From contig CABVRQ010000004.1 in NCBI GenBank assembly GCA_902500695.1, positions 23,683 through 87,682 on the forward strand: a stretch of DNA of 64,000 nt. Reading direction: 5' to 3'. The number at the start of each line of letters is the position of its first letter. Position 1 is the first letter of the stretch. Both the position numbers and the translations under genes were made by a program. Below are positions 43,031 through 51,517 of this stretch, one piece after another. The notes under the pieces are model-generated. The model was not told the DNA's origin. It was given only the letters and a program-made list of their open reading frames with translations, and made no database searches. The stretch is from an uncultured Nitrospira sp. (GTDB taxonomy: Bacteria > Nitrospirota > Nitrospiria > Nitrospirales > UBA8639).

Positions 43031-44038
43031 ATGCGAAATTCCTGTACTATAAGCGTTTGGCTTGTGCTCCTTCTCGTTCTGACTTCCCTTTCAATACAAG
43101 GGGCCCACGCCAAAGACCCGTCTCCAACATCCCGGGAATACAAGCTGATGCTCAAACCGGAAATTTTTAATGGGACCGATCCTTTACCGGCCATTCAAAC
43201 GCTATGGAACATGTCCTTCCAACCAATCCTTGATACCACGCTCGACCTCCATTCAGATGGCAAACCTCGATACCACGGAAGTTTTCACCTCGATAAGGAA
43301 CGTATCGTCAGGTTCTGGGATACCCCGGCTCCCCGGCCATGTTTACTGAAACGACACGGCTATATTTTTCGTGAACGCGTACGAATTGAAGAAGGAAATA
43401 AAAAAACCCGCGAAGTGACGCTAAAATTTCGGAGTGCTGACCAATATCTCGCAGCCACCAAGGAGATGATCGCCAAAAATGATAAAGCCGAGACAAAATT
43501 TGAAGAAGATATCGGCCAAGTCATCGTTCAAGTTTTTGACGAATTCGGTGTGCTTCATCGATATACTGACAGCAATCCCTCATTTAAAAGTGTGTATTCA
43601 CATTCAACGACTCATCCCTTTGGAGAAAATAAAACACCTAATACGATAAAGGATGTGCTCAATTTATATCCAGGCTTAAGCGACGGCCTGAAAGAGGAAT
43701 CCGCCAAGGTTAACAAAGACGAAACGATTGTGCCGGTTTCGGATATGGAGGTGTACGAAAAGGTATATACGGGCCCAATCATGGACTTAGGAAAGCTGGA
43801 TGCTACCTTTTCCCTCACACTCTGGTATTTAAAAAATGATCAAGCCGCCACACATCCGATGATTGCCGAGATCTCTTTCAAATACGAGTTGCCGAATGGA
43901 GAAAATACTTTTCCTCGTAAAGTAGCGAAACGGGCAAAAGACGTGTTTGACACGATGCAAACGCTGCCGGCAATAGATCCAACCTCGTCAACCAAAACAG
44001 CGGCCGTTTATGACCACGCTAATTTTTGTGGGTCATGA
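43031..44038 (+). CDS. Exported hypothetical protein with CYTH-like features
   Basis: The ATG at 43031 follows AAGGAGG by eight bases, and the first 26 residues form a signal peptide ending in GAHA. The 335-aa protein includes a stretch reminiscent of CYTH/triphosphate tunnel proteins: a Glu/Lys-rich strand start (YKLMLKPEIF), VRFWDTP, FRERVRIEEG and VTLKFRSADQY, in the order expected. CYTH enzymes are cytoplasmic, so an exported version would be unusual. The resemblance is by eye and weak. The gene starts 25 bases after the NFACT stop and may be co-transcribed. Confidence 0.7.
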   Translation: MRNSCTISVWLVLLLVLTSLSIQGAHAKDPSPTSREYKLMLKPEIFNGTDPLPAIQTLWNMSFQPILDTTLDLHSDGKPRYHGSFHLDKERIVRFWDTPAPRPCLLKRHGYIFRERVRIEEGNKKTREVTLKFRSADQYLAATKEMIAKNDKAETKFEEDIGQVIVQVFDEFGVLHRYTDSNPSFKSVYSHSTTHPFGENKTPNTIKDVLNLYPGLSDGLKEESAKVNKDETIVPVSDMEVYEKVYTGPIMDLGKLDATFSLTLWYLKNDQAATHPMIAEISFKYELPNGENTFPRKVAKRAKDVFDTMQTLPAIDPTSSTKTAAVYDHANFCGS

Positions 44039-44570
44039 TTGAAGGTTTTACAGTTTCGGGTTCCTGAGTTTTGCGTGCGAGCTTGGGCAGCCTTGACACT
44101 TCCATCTCATCGTTTGATTTGTTCAGGAGCAAGCCCATTCTTGACCAGGGAAAACGAAAAACTTTCGGTTTATTGTTCCCTGCATCAGTCTTCAGCGGCC
44201 ACGACCAGGGCCTCTGTGTGAGATGTTCAGCTAGTCCAAGTATAAAAGCCAGGAGTACAGGAATTTCTGCCATCGAGCGAATGCCTGGGACCTGTTACAA
44301 AAACCGCCTTCCGCTCTTGCCCCGTGCACAGTCCATCTCACTTGCTCACCAATCAGGTGCACGCCTCTAGCTCATCCCGTATTTTCGTGTTTTCTGACTT
44401 GTCCACCATACGGGGAATGACAGAGTAACCACGTTCCAACGTCAGAAACGGGGAAAAACGGAAACGGTTCACCGCTGAACTTCACGATCTTCACACAACT
44501 CGCTTAATGCATTGCTTTTGCGTATAGGAAAATCTCATCTAACCGATAGAGACGAGATGTCGAGGGTGAA
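44039..44570. other. Intergenic region, 532 bases, no supported gene
   Basis: Short open frames on both strands lack ribosome binding sites and show no conserved composition. The last 60 bases lead into the lipoprotein gene and may carry its promoter. Confidence 0.4.
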
Positions 44571-45029
44571 ATGAGAAATATTTGTACGCTTGGGCTTGTG
44601 GGTTTCTTGGCTTTCCTTGGTGGATGCGTCTCGTATCATACGGCCAATGATGAGCAGATTGATCTCTATCTCAGCACACTGGATGATAAGCATTTCGTCT
44701 GGTGCGAATTAGATCTGGAGCAGTGTCAACATGACTTTGAGCAATGGAAACGTACCACACGGGGCACCAAAATAATCGAGGAATTCGAACAAGAGGACGC
44801 TCGGCAACCAGACAATACCCACCACTTGTCGAATGTCTTTCGCACACGTTTTGTGGATGAAAGCCGGTTACCAAAAGAAATGGAAGGAGAACACGGCAAG
44901 GGGCAGGACTTCAGTCAGGACTCCGAAAGGTTTGGTAGGTCGTTTTCGTCTATCGCTGAGAATGGAACTACCATAGAAGAAGGAATAAGTCCCCCTCCAA
45001 GAATACACGGTCCGCAATTCGCGCCCTAA
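44571..45029 (+). CDS. Hypothetical lipoprotein, 152 aa
   Basis: GAGGG lies just before the ATG. The N-terminus is a short signal peptide ending in a lipobox (FLGGC), so the mature protein should be lipid-anchored at Cys19. The rest is hydrophilic and acidic, rich in Glu, Asp and His, with a CxxxxxxC pair (CELDLEQC) and a disordered C-terminal third. No family is recognised. It stands alone, convergent with the ABC transporter genes. Confidence 0.7.
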   Translation: MRNICTLGLVGFLAFLGGCVSYHTANDEQIDLYLSTLDDKHFVWCELDLEQCQHDFEQWKRTTRGTKIIEEFEQEDARQPDNTHHLSNVFRTRFVDESRLPKEMEGEHGKGQDFSQDSERFGRSFSSIAENGTTIEEGISPPPRIHGPQFAP

Positions 45030-45693
45030 TAGGCTTGAGAAGGCCTTGCCGCATGATTTACCAACGGAAGTGGATTTTGCTGCCTCGTTCGCAGGCTTCA
45101 TACATTCTCTCTGACACTGCCATGGCTCAGCTCACCATTCGGATCAGAACCAATGAATGTGTTCAACATCCCCAGCACGCTGATTACGGAACCAGCGGCC
45201 CCTTAATTTAGAACCAAAGATTCTCTTGAATTGCATACGGCATTCATCGCCAGGCCTGTCCTGCCAAACACTCCAACGCGCCCGCACTACGGACCTTCTA
45301 CAAAAACAAAACCCTTACTTCAATATTTAAATATTTTCTCGTGCAAAATTTGAATTATTTATGGCAGCTTAAAGTCTTTGTCTTATTCAGTTTTTTCGAG
45401 GGTACACCGTGCTTGCTAGCGGGAGCCACCTTGTGCTTCCTCACCCTTGCAAGGGAAACATTACCGAAGAGGGACAGCTGAGTGCGGTAGAGACCCTGAC
45501 GTATCGTGATGCATTGCAGTTGTCAGCCACCGCTGCCCAGTGAAGAGCCTACCTCCCCTCGCTATTCATGGTGGGTCCCACAGGGCGCAACCTTTTCTTC
45601 CAAAGGAGGGCGATCTAAGAACGACCAGTCATAATTTCACCTGTCCTGAACAGGGAAACGATGGGGGAAGGATGTTTGGTCTTATTGATGTTT
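45030..45693. other. Intergenic region between convergent genes, 664 bases
   Basis: No supported gene. The open frames on the plus strand that run into the ABC permease region are antisense shadows. A short CCTTGCAAGG palindrome is present near 45445. I see no clear bidirectional terminator. Confidence 0.4.
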
Positions 45694-46485
45694 TTACTCC
45701 CCTACCCGGACAAGCATGCCGCGATCTTTGCAGATACTGAAGGTGTGGTAGAACCATGCCACGATGATCACAAGGAACCCACAATTGAGTCCCGTGGCCC
45801 ACAACAAATGCATTACCGGCAACTCTCCAGTGGTGAGGACGGCACGCATCCCTTCGAAGATATGCGCGGGAGGGACCATCCAGGCAATCGACTGGAGCAC
45901 TGGAGGAAGAACCTCAATGGGGTAAAATACGCAAGAAATGGGTTGAAAAAGAAAGACCATTCCCCAGGCCAGCACTTCTGCCTGCTGTCCGAAGCGCATG
46001 ATAATCGAGGTGGTGAGCACGCCAATAATCCAGCCGGATATCACCAGATTGAGAACGAAGGGGAGCAAGGAGAGTCCCATCTGGAGAATATCGTAGGAAT
46101 AAAATACCCAGGCGAACAGCATCATCAACCCGCCCACGGCAGTGACCTTCAGCACACTCATGGTCATGGTAGCCACGAGATATTCTCCAACCGTTAACGG
46201 ACTGGCAAACAAGTTCATCAGATTGCGAGCCCACATTTCTTCTAAAAATGAGACGGCAATGCCTTGCTGCGCGCGAAACAACACATCCCAGAGGATCAGC
46301 GCTCCAAGAAAAAATGAGACGGCGCCATGCAGCGACATCCCGACCTTTTCCAGATAAATCGTAATAAATCCCCACACCACGAGATCTAGAAACGGCCAAT
46401 AAAAGATCTCCAGCAACCGGGCAAAGCTTCGCTTGTAGAGATACATATGACGCGATAATAAGGCGAGGATACGACCGAGACTCAT
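45694..46485 (-). CDS. ABC-2 type transporter permease
   Basis: The 263-aa protein has six predicted membrane segments and the ABC-2 pattern, including FLEEMWARNLMNLFASPLTVGEYL after the second helix and a conserved VFYPIEVLPPVLQSIAWMVPPAHIFEGMR loop in the second half, given here as two parts: FYPIEVLPPVLQ and PPAHIFEGMR. It overlaps the ATPase gene by four bases (ATGA), so the two form one transporter. The substrate is unknown; ABC-2 exporters handle drugs, lipids or polysaccharides. Its position at the end of the Tat/Moco run is notable. Confidence 0.88.
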   Translation of the reverse strand: MSLGRILALLSRHMYLYKRSFARLLEIFYWPFLDLVVWGFITIYLEKVGMSLHGAVSFFLGALILWDVLFRAQQGIAVSFLEEMWARNLMNLFASPLTVGEYLVATMTMSVLKVTAVGGLMMLFAWVFYSYDILQMGLSLLPFVLNLVISGWIIGVLTTSIIMRFGQQAEVLAWGMVFLFQPISCVFYPIEVLPPVLQSIAWMVPPAHIFEGMRAVLTTGELPVMHLLWATGLNCGFLVIIVAWFYHTFSICKDRGMLVRVGE

Positions 46486-47237
46486 GGACCGTTCTGTTCC
46501 CTGGCCAACTTTAAAAAGACCTCTTCCAGGTCTCGTTGGCCGTAGCGTTGAATGATTTCCTGGGCGGTGCCTTCCGCCACAATTTTCCCCCTTTGCAGGA
46601 AGATGATCCGATCGGACATTTCCTCCATCTCCCGCATGTTGTGCGAGGTATAGAGAATACTCAATCCTTCCGAGCGTTGGTATTCTTTTAAAAATGATTT
46701 AATCTTATTGACGATATCAGGGTCCAAGCTGGCTGTCGGTTCATCGAGAAACAGCACCTTGGGTTCCGTCATGAGAGCTTTGGCCAAGGTGAGCCTGGAC
46801 ATTTGGCCGGAAGACAGTTTTCTCGTGAGGCGATGCCGAATGTCCTCCATTTCCAATTTTTTGACAATATCATCAATACGGTGCTGGATATGCTTGAGTT
46901 CATAGAGTCTAGCAATGACCTTGAGATTTTCCTCTACCGTTAAGGAAAACGGCATCGAAATGTAGGTTGAGGAAAAATTCACCTGTTGCAGAATGGTTTC
47001 CCGATGTGTGGCCAGATCCAGCCCGAACATGTGAATGTTTCCGACCGTCGGCGTGATCAGCCCTAACAACATATGAATGGTGGTGGTTTTGCCGGCACCA
47101 TTCGGACCAAGCAAACCGAGTATTTCACCTTTTTTGATGTCGAAAGAAATATTATCGACGGCCGTAAAGCCTTGAAACCGTTTGGTGAGGTTTCGAACTT
47201 CAACGACAGAGGAAGTGATGGAACCGGAGGCAGGCAT
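46482..47237 (-). CDS. ABC transporter ATP-binding protein
   Basis: This 251-aa ATPase has Walker A GPNGAGKTT, the signature motif LSSGQMSRLTLAKAL, Walker B VLFLDEPTASLD, and the switch His in YTSHNMREME. It energises the permease encoded next (four-base overlap). Its start overlaps the stop of the cytochrome gene by one base (TAATG), so transcription and translation appear coupled with that gene. Sequence alone does not tell the substrate. Confidence 0.93.
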   Translation of the reverse strand: MPASGSITSSVVEVRNLTKRFQGFTAVDNISFDIKKGEILGLLGPNGAGKTTTIHMLLGLITPTVGNIHMFGLDLATHRETILQQVNFSSTYISMPFSLTVEENLKVIARLYELKHIQHRIDDIVKKLEMEDIRHRLTRKLSSGQMSRLTLAKALMTEPKVLFLDEPTASLDPDIVNKIKSFLKEYQRSEGLSILYTSHNMREMEEMSDRIIFLQRGKIVAEGTAQEIIQRYGQRDLEEVFLKLAREQNGP

Positions 47238-47935
47238 TAAAACAAAAATCCACCGATTTTATCGGGTAAGTGGCAGGTTTCACAGCGATTACTCAGCACT
47301 TCGCCTTCGTACTGTTGTTCCCCATCATGACAACGAAGGCAATCGGCCATGTTGGCTTTCCAGAGCACAGAGTCCGTGGGATGATCTGGTTCATGGGACT
47401 GGTCATCGAGCTTGACATGCCCACGCGGGATCACAATGGGATATGCTTTTATCGGCGATCCATGGACGACACGCCCGTGACAGGTCGTACACCCCTCCCC
47501 TTTTCCGCGTTTCTCAAAGGCTTCCATGTGTTCGCGGTGATTCATAATCAGTCCGACATCCTTCACTGGGGCGGGCAGATCACGGACGGAAACTTCCGTC
47601 ACCCGCAAGATGGCTCGATGACAACTGATGCACACGGAAGAAGTCACATGGGATTGAAGATTGTGTGGTTCGGTCGGAGTTCCCAAAAATGTGATCGCGA
47701 CGTCTTCTAGTCCAGCAAAGACTTTATCCTCAATAAACCCGGAGATGCCTGGACGCACGTGACAATCAACGCAGGTGACATCTTTATGACTGGACCGAAT
47801 CCAGGAATCGTAGGAGGGTTTTATAGTATGACAACTCGCACAGAAGGTCGGCTGATTAGTCAGCGGGATAGCCGCGGCCCCTCCTAAGGCCAGCACCAGG
47901 AGTGTGGCCGCAATGAGGGTCAGGCCTTTTCCCAT
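47237..47935 (-). CDS. Hexahaem c-type cytochrome, NapC/NirT-like
   Basis: The 232-aa protein begins with a single membrane helix (residues 4-24), then has six CxxCH haem sites starting at Cys32, Cys55, Cys102, Cys149, Cys199 and Cys218. NapC/NirT proteins, which normally carry four or five haems, pass electrons from membrane quinol to periplasmic partners. The first two haem motifs (CASCHTIKPSYDSW and CVDCH) follow that family. It sits six bases after mobB and one base before the ABC ATPase, tying it to the molybdenum-cofactor genes. Its redox partner is not in the window. Confidence 0.9.
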   Translation of the reverse strand: MGKGLTLIAATLLVLALGGAAAIPLTNQPTFCASCHTIKPSYDSWIRSSHKDVTCVDCHVRPGISGFIEDKVFAGLEDVAITFLGTPTEPHNLQSHVTSSVCISCHRAILRVTEVSVRDLPAPVKDVGLIMNHREHMEAFEKRGKGEGCTTCHGRVVHGSPIKAYPIVIPRGHVKLDDQSHEPDHPTDSVLWKANMADCLRCHDGEQQYEGEVLSNRCETCHLPDKIGGFLF

Positions 47936-47940
47936 GGAGG

Positions 47941-48444
47941 TTACGAATCCCTTTGCAGGGGGAACTGTTTCATGATCAGCTCCGCCAGTCCCTGGACGTC
48001 GTCCCGATCAAACCAGGGAGCCGAGCATTCGATGCGTTTCATTGAGGCCACCGCCAACAAACCATCCAACGACACATCCACTTCTTGTAATTGCTCACGC
48101 ACGACGACGACCTTGGGGAAGCCGTGGCTTTTCCAGCCTTCGGCAATAATTAAGTCAATTCCTCCATGAATGAACCGCTCCCGAATCTGCTCGACAGGAA
48201 GTTCTTCCGGGACATCAGCAAACATGGCCAAGCTACCTTTGGATAAGACGATGACCGCACTGGCCCCTGCACGTTTGTGACGCCAACTGTCTTTGCCTTC
48301 GGTATCCAGGTCAAACCCGTGCCCGGCATGTTTGATGGTGGCTACTCGATAGCCCGCATGCGTCAGTTCCGGGATCAGCCGTTCGATTAGAGTCGTTTTG
48401 CCACTGTTGGAACGGCCAACAAAACCCAATATGGGAGGTGTCAT
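47941..48444 (-). CDS. mobB: Molybdopterin-guanine dinucleotide biosynthesis protein MobB
   Basis: MobB is a GTP-binding adaptor that assists MobA in making the bis-MGD cofactor of DMSO-reductase family molybdoenzymes. The 167-aa protein starts with the P-loop GRSNSGKTTLIERLI, followed by ATIKHAGHGFDLDTEGKDSWRH and LIIAEGWKSHGFPKVVVVR, which are MobB signatures. It is between moeA and the hexahaem cytochrome on the same strand. No mobA gene is visible in the window. Confidence 0.93.
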   Translation of the reverse strand: MTPPILGFVGRSNSGKTTLIERLIPELTHAGYRVATIKHAGHGFDLDTEGKDSWRHKRAGASAVIVLSKGSLAMFADVPEELPVEQIRERFIHGGIDLIIAEGWKSHGFPKVVVVREQLQEVDVSLDGLLAVASMKRIECSAPWFDRDDVQGLAELIMKQFPLQRDS

Positions 48445-48525
48445 GATGAACCCTATACTTCCTTCCAGGAGATCGAATAATTCCCAATAGGCGGCATGAA
48501 TGATAGAAAATAATGCGTATGTTGC

Positions 48526-49755
48526 TTAAAAGTTCCGTGATAATAATTGGACGTTCACTGAATCGCCTGGCTTAAGAGATTCGACCTCTTCCGGCACATC
48601 AATAAATCCATTGGCTTTCACCATTGAGGTGAGTATTCCTGAGCCCTGCCCACCGGTCGTCCGAACCGTGAGAACGCCATTTTCGTGCTGAAGGATGCCT
48701 CGGAGAAAATGCCTCCGATCCGTATGCTTGGAGAACGATTCTTGAAAAAGTGCCTTCACAACCGGCCGTTCCCACTTTCGATGCCCACCCATTTTCAACA
48801 TGGCCGGGCGCACGAGTTGATCAAAAGTGACCATGGACGAAACGGGGTTCCCAGGCAAGCCAAAGGCGAGTTTCCCTTGAATTTTCCCGAAGGCTACAGG
48901 TTGCCCTGGGCGAATCGCCAATTTCCAGAAATTCATGTCTGCCCCAAGTTCTGCAAACACAGGCTTGGTAAAATCATAATCTCCCATGGAGACCCCGCCG
49001 GATAACACCAAAATATCACAGGTGAGACCCTGTCGGATTTTGTCTTTTAAGGAATCAGGGTCGTCTTTCGCAATTCCCAAGAGAACCGGTATCCCACCTG
49101 ATTCCTGAACAGCAGCAGCAATTCCATAACTATTGGAATTGATTATTTTATGCTCTTCAAATGATTCATCTAGATCTGCCAGCTCATCCCCGGTAGAAAG
49201 GATAGCCACTCGAGGCCGCTGAGACACAAGGACAAACGATTTTGCCAGGATGGCCAACATGCCGATTTCTCCTGAACGCAGTTGGGTCCCTTTCGGAATA
49301 ATACACTCTCCTTCGGTGACATCTTCCCCTTTAGGCCTGATGTTGGAACCCTGTCCGGCTTCTGCCTTCATGATACGAACCTTCGTGCCGGAAGGCTCAG
49401 TGTATTCCACTCGCACAACGGTATCTGCTCCACCCGGCATAGGGGCCCCGGTCATAATCCGAATCGCTTCCCCTGGACCGACGGTTTTGGTAGCCACTGC
49501 CCCTGCCGCGACATCTTCTACAATGTTCAATTCGGGAATACGCGTGATGGCATAGTCCTGCTTTATGTCATTCCACCGGACCGCAAAGCCGTCCATCGCC
49601 GAATTGTCCCATGGCGGATTAGATCGCGGAGCAAGAATATCCTCTCCCAAGACCCGCCCCAAGGAATCAAGGAGTCCGATTTTTTCACAGCCCAGTGGAT
49701 GCGCCGCATCCAGGACGATTTGTTGAGCTGAAGTTAACGAAGTAAGCTGATCCAT
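48526..49755 (-). CDS. moeA: Molybdopterin molybdenumtransferase MoeA
   Basis: MoeA inserts molybdenum into adenylylated molybdopterin. The 409-aa protein has the family's order: an N-terminal domain with SNPPWDNSAMDGFAVR, the ring-forming domain IMTGAPMPGGADTVVRVEY, a MogA-like core (RVAILSTGDELADLDE, LSGGVSMGDYDF, KLAIRPGQPVAFGK, FGLPGNPVSSMVTF), and a C-terminal beta domain. All residues typical of active MoeA seem present. It lies 81 bases upstream of mobB and 219 bases downstream of the Mrp-like gene. Confidence 0.95.
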   Translation of the reverse strand: MDQLTSLTSAQQIVLDAAHPLGCEKIGLLDSLGRVLGEDILAPRSNPPWDNSAMDGFAVRWNDIKQDYAITRIPELNIVEDVAAGAVATKTVGPGEAIRIMTGAPMPGGADTVVRVEYTEPSGTKVRIMKAEAGQGSNIRPKGEDVTEGECIIPKGTQLRSGEIGMLAILAKSFVLVSQRPRVAILSTGDELADLDESFEEHKIINSNSYGIAAAVQESGGIPVLLGIAKDDPDSLKDKIRQGLTCDILVLSGGVSMGDYDFTKPVFAELGADMNFWKLAIRPGQPVAFGKIQGKLAFGLPGNPVSSMVTFDQLVRPAMLKMGGHRKWERPVVKALFQESFSKHTDRRHFLRGILQHENGVLTVRTTGGQGSGILTSMVKANGFIDVPEEVESLKPGDSVNVQLLSRNF

Positions 49756-49974
49756 GTGTCCTGCCTAATCATGTCGAAGGTTAAAGTGGTTCTCTGAAAG
49801 CGCCTGCACCCTACCAAGAGTCTCGCCGCCATAGCGCACAAAAATATCTGTTTCTTTATTATCGCGACGGTAGCCACAAAAAATTCCATTCCTGTCCATC
49901 CGACTATCCTATGCCGGTCCGATCAAATAGTCAGATGGTTAGGGGAACATTTCGCAGACTGCTCCGGGTGCCGG

Positions 49975-50940
49975 TTAGACCTTTTTAAAGGGAGCCGGCC
50001 TGGCCGATACCTTCACCAGGGAATCTTTCTTCTTACAGAACTCCTCGACTTTGTTAGCAATCCCATGAATAGCGTCAGCCGTGGGAAGATCTGAATGAAA
50101 CAGCGCATAGGGCTCACCACGATCACATTGAAGAACCATCTCCGGATCCAGTGGCACGCGACCGAGAAAGGGGACACCCATGTCCGCGGCTGAGGCTTCG
50201 CCCCCTCCTTTTCGAAACAACTCAATGGATTGGTGGCAGTGAGGACACTCTAAGCCGCTCATATTCTCCACAATGCCAATGATGGGAATTTCACTGTCTC
50301 TGGCGAAGGTGACCGATTTGCGGGAGTCTAACAAGGCCACCTCTTGCGGGGTGGACACAATGACGCAGCCCGTGACATCACCAATGAGATCAATCGTTGT
50401 CACCGATTCATTCCCGGTCCCTGGCGGAAGATCGATGAGAAGAAAATTGAGGTCTTGCCATTCGACTCCACCCAACAGTTGGTTGATGAATTCAAATTTA
50501 TACGCATCCCGCCAGATGATCGGGTCATCCGAGTTTTGCAAAAGAAAGGACATCGAGGCAATTTTCAGATTATAGGCTTGATGTGGAATAATCCCGCCGC
50601 CTGTACTGATTTTGAGTTTTTGACCTTCGGCTCCTACCATTTTTGGAATATTGGGACCATGAATATCCATGTCGCAAATCCCCACTTCATACCCTTTAAG
50701 CGCCAGACTAATAGCCAGATTGGTCGTCATCGTACTTTTTCCGACCCCACCCTTATTACTCATCACCAAGATGGTGTAATCAATACGCTCCATGCGTTTT
50801 CCGACTAGCCAACGACTATGTCCTTCACGGTCTTTTTGGCAGGTTTCGGTCTCATCACAAATTGCACAAGCCCACATATAGGTACAGACATCCCCACTCG
50901 AACTCGAGGATGGTTGAATCATATTCAGCTCAGTTGCCAT
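49975..50940 (-). CDS. Mrp/Nbp35-type P-loop iron-sulfur carrier protein
   Basis: The ATG at 50940 follows GGAGGG and gives 321 aa. The N-terminus has four cysteines (19, 25, 28 and 34) in a CxxC-x5-C pattern as in Nbp35. The deviant Walker A KGGVGKST follows, then ICDMDIHGPNIPKM, LLIDLPPGTGNE, and the CPHC pair that holds a bridging 4Fe-4S cluster. These ATPases scaffold and deliver Fe-S clusters; Mrp homologues help mature complex I and other Fe-S proteins. Its place inside a molybdenum-cofactor run suggests it serves a molybdo-iron-sulfur enzyme, which is inference. Confidence 0.9.
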   Translation of the reverse strand: MATELNMIQPSSSSSGDVCTYMWACAICDETETCQKDREGHSRWLVGKRMERIDYTILVMSNKGGVGKSTMTTNLAISLALKGYEVGICDMDIHGPNIPKMVGAEGQKLKISTGGGIIPHQAYNLKIASMSFLLQNSDDPIIWRDAYKFEFINQLLGGVEWQDLNFLLIDLPPGTGNESVTTIDLIGDVTGCVIVSTPQEVALLDSRKSVTFARDSEIPIIGIVENMSGLECPHCHQSIELFRKGGGEASAADMGVPFLGRVPLDPEMVLQCDRGEPYALFHSDLPTADAIHGIANKVEEFCKKKDSLVKVSARPAPFKKV

Positions 50941-51010
50941 AAATCCCTCCAGATACATTCATTACGATGATATTTTTAGATAATATAAAATTCGGCCTTG
51001 CGCCACAATG

Positions 51011-51505
51011 TCATTGGGTGGCCACGTTTCCCGTTTTCCCCACCATATGCTCTAAAAGCGGTAACACCATATCTAAATTTTCTTGCACACCTCTCACACT
51101 ACCCGGCAAATTAATAATCAGGGTGGTCCCCTTAATTCCAGCGGTTCCGCGTGAAAGCATAGCGGTCTTGACCTTTTTGAGACTTTCAGCCCTCATGGCT
51201 TCTCCTATCCCGGGAATCTCTTTTTCAATCACGTCTCTGGTTGCCTCCGGAGCCCAATCTGTCGGTCGCACCCCCGTTCCCCCAATGGTCAAAATGATGT
51301 GAGGTGCAGTAATCTCGCAAAGTGTCAGCAATTGACGGGAAATGGCCTGACGATCATCCGCCACGACATCATAGGATAAGAGGGTCAATTGATGGTTCGT
51401 CAAGATCCTTTCCAAAGGTTTTCGATTTTCATCAGGGTTTTGGCCTGACTCTATCTTGCTGCTGATCACCACTACGGCTACCCGTATTATCATCAGAAGT
51501 CCCAA
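51011..51505 (-). CDS. MoaB/MogA family molybdopterin adenylyltransferase
   Basis: The 164-aa protein has the MPT-binding fold. It contains VAVVVISSKIESGQNPDENR near the start, the conserved LTIGGTGVRPTDWAPEAT with the catalytic Asp-containing loop, and the C-terminal TLIINLPGSVRGVQENL. It activates molybdopterin by adenylation before MoeA acts. Whether it should be named mog or moaB cannot be decided from sequence alone. The start may be at 51505 or at the ATG four codons later. It is 12 bases downstream of tatC. Confidence 0.92.
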   Translation of the reverse strand: MGLLMIIRVAVVVISSKIESGQNPDENRKPLERILTNHQLTLLSYDVVADDRQAISRQLLTLCEITAPHIILTIGGTGVRPTDWAPEATRDVIEKEIPGIGEAMRAESLKKVKTAMLSRGTAGIKGTTLIINLPGSVRGVQENLDMVLPLLEHMVGKTGNVATQ

Positions 51506-51517
51506 CGGACGTTCATA

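Noticed and set aside
44071..44370. Open frame of 99 codons upstream of the lipoprotein gene
   Set aside because: No ribosome binding site and no conserved features, and an overlapping minus-strand frame is equally open.
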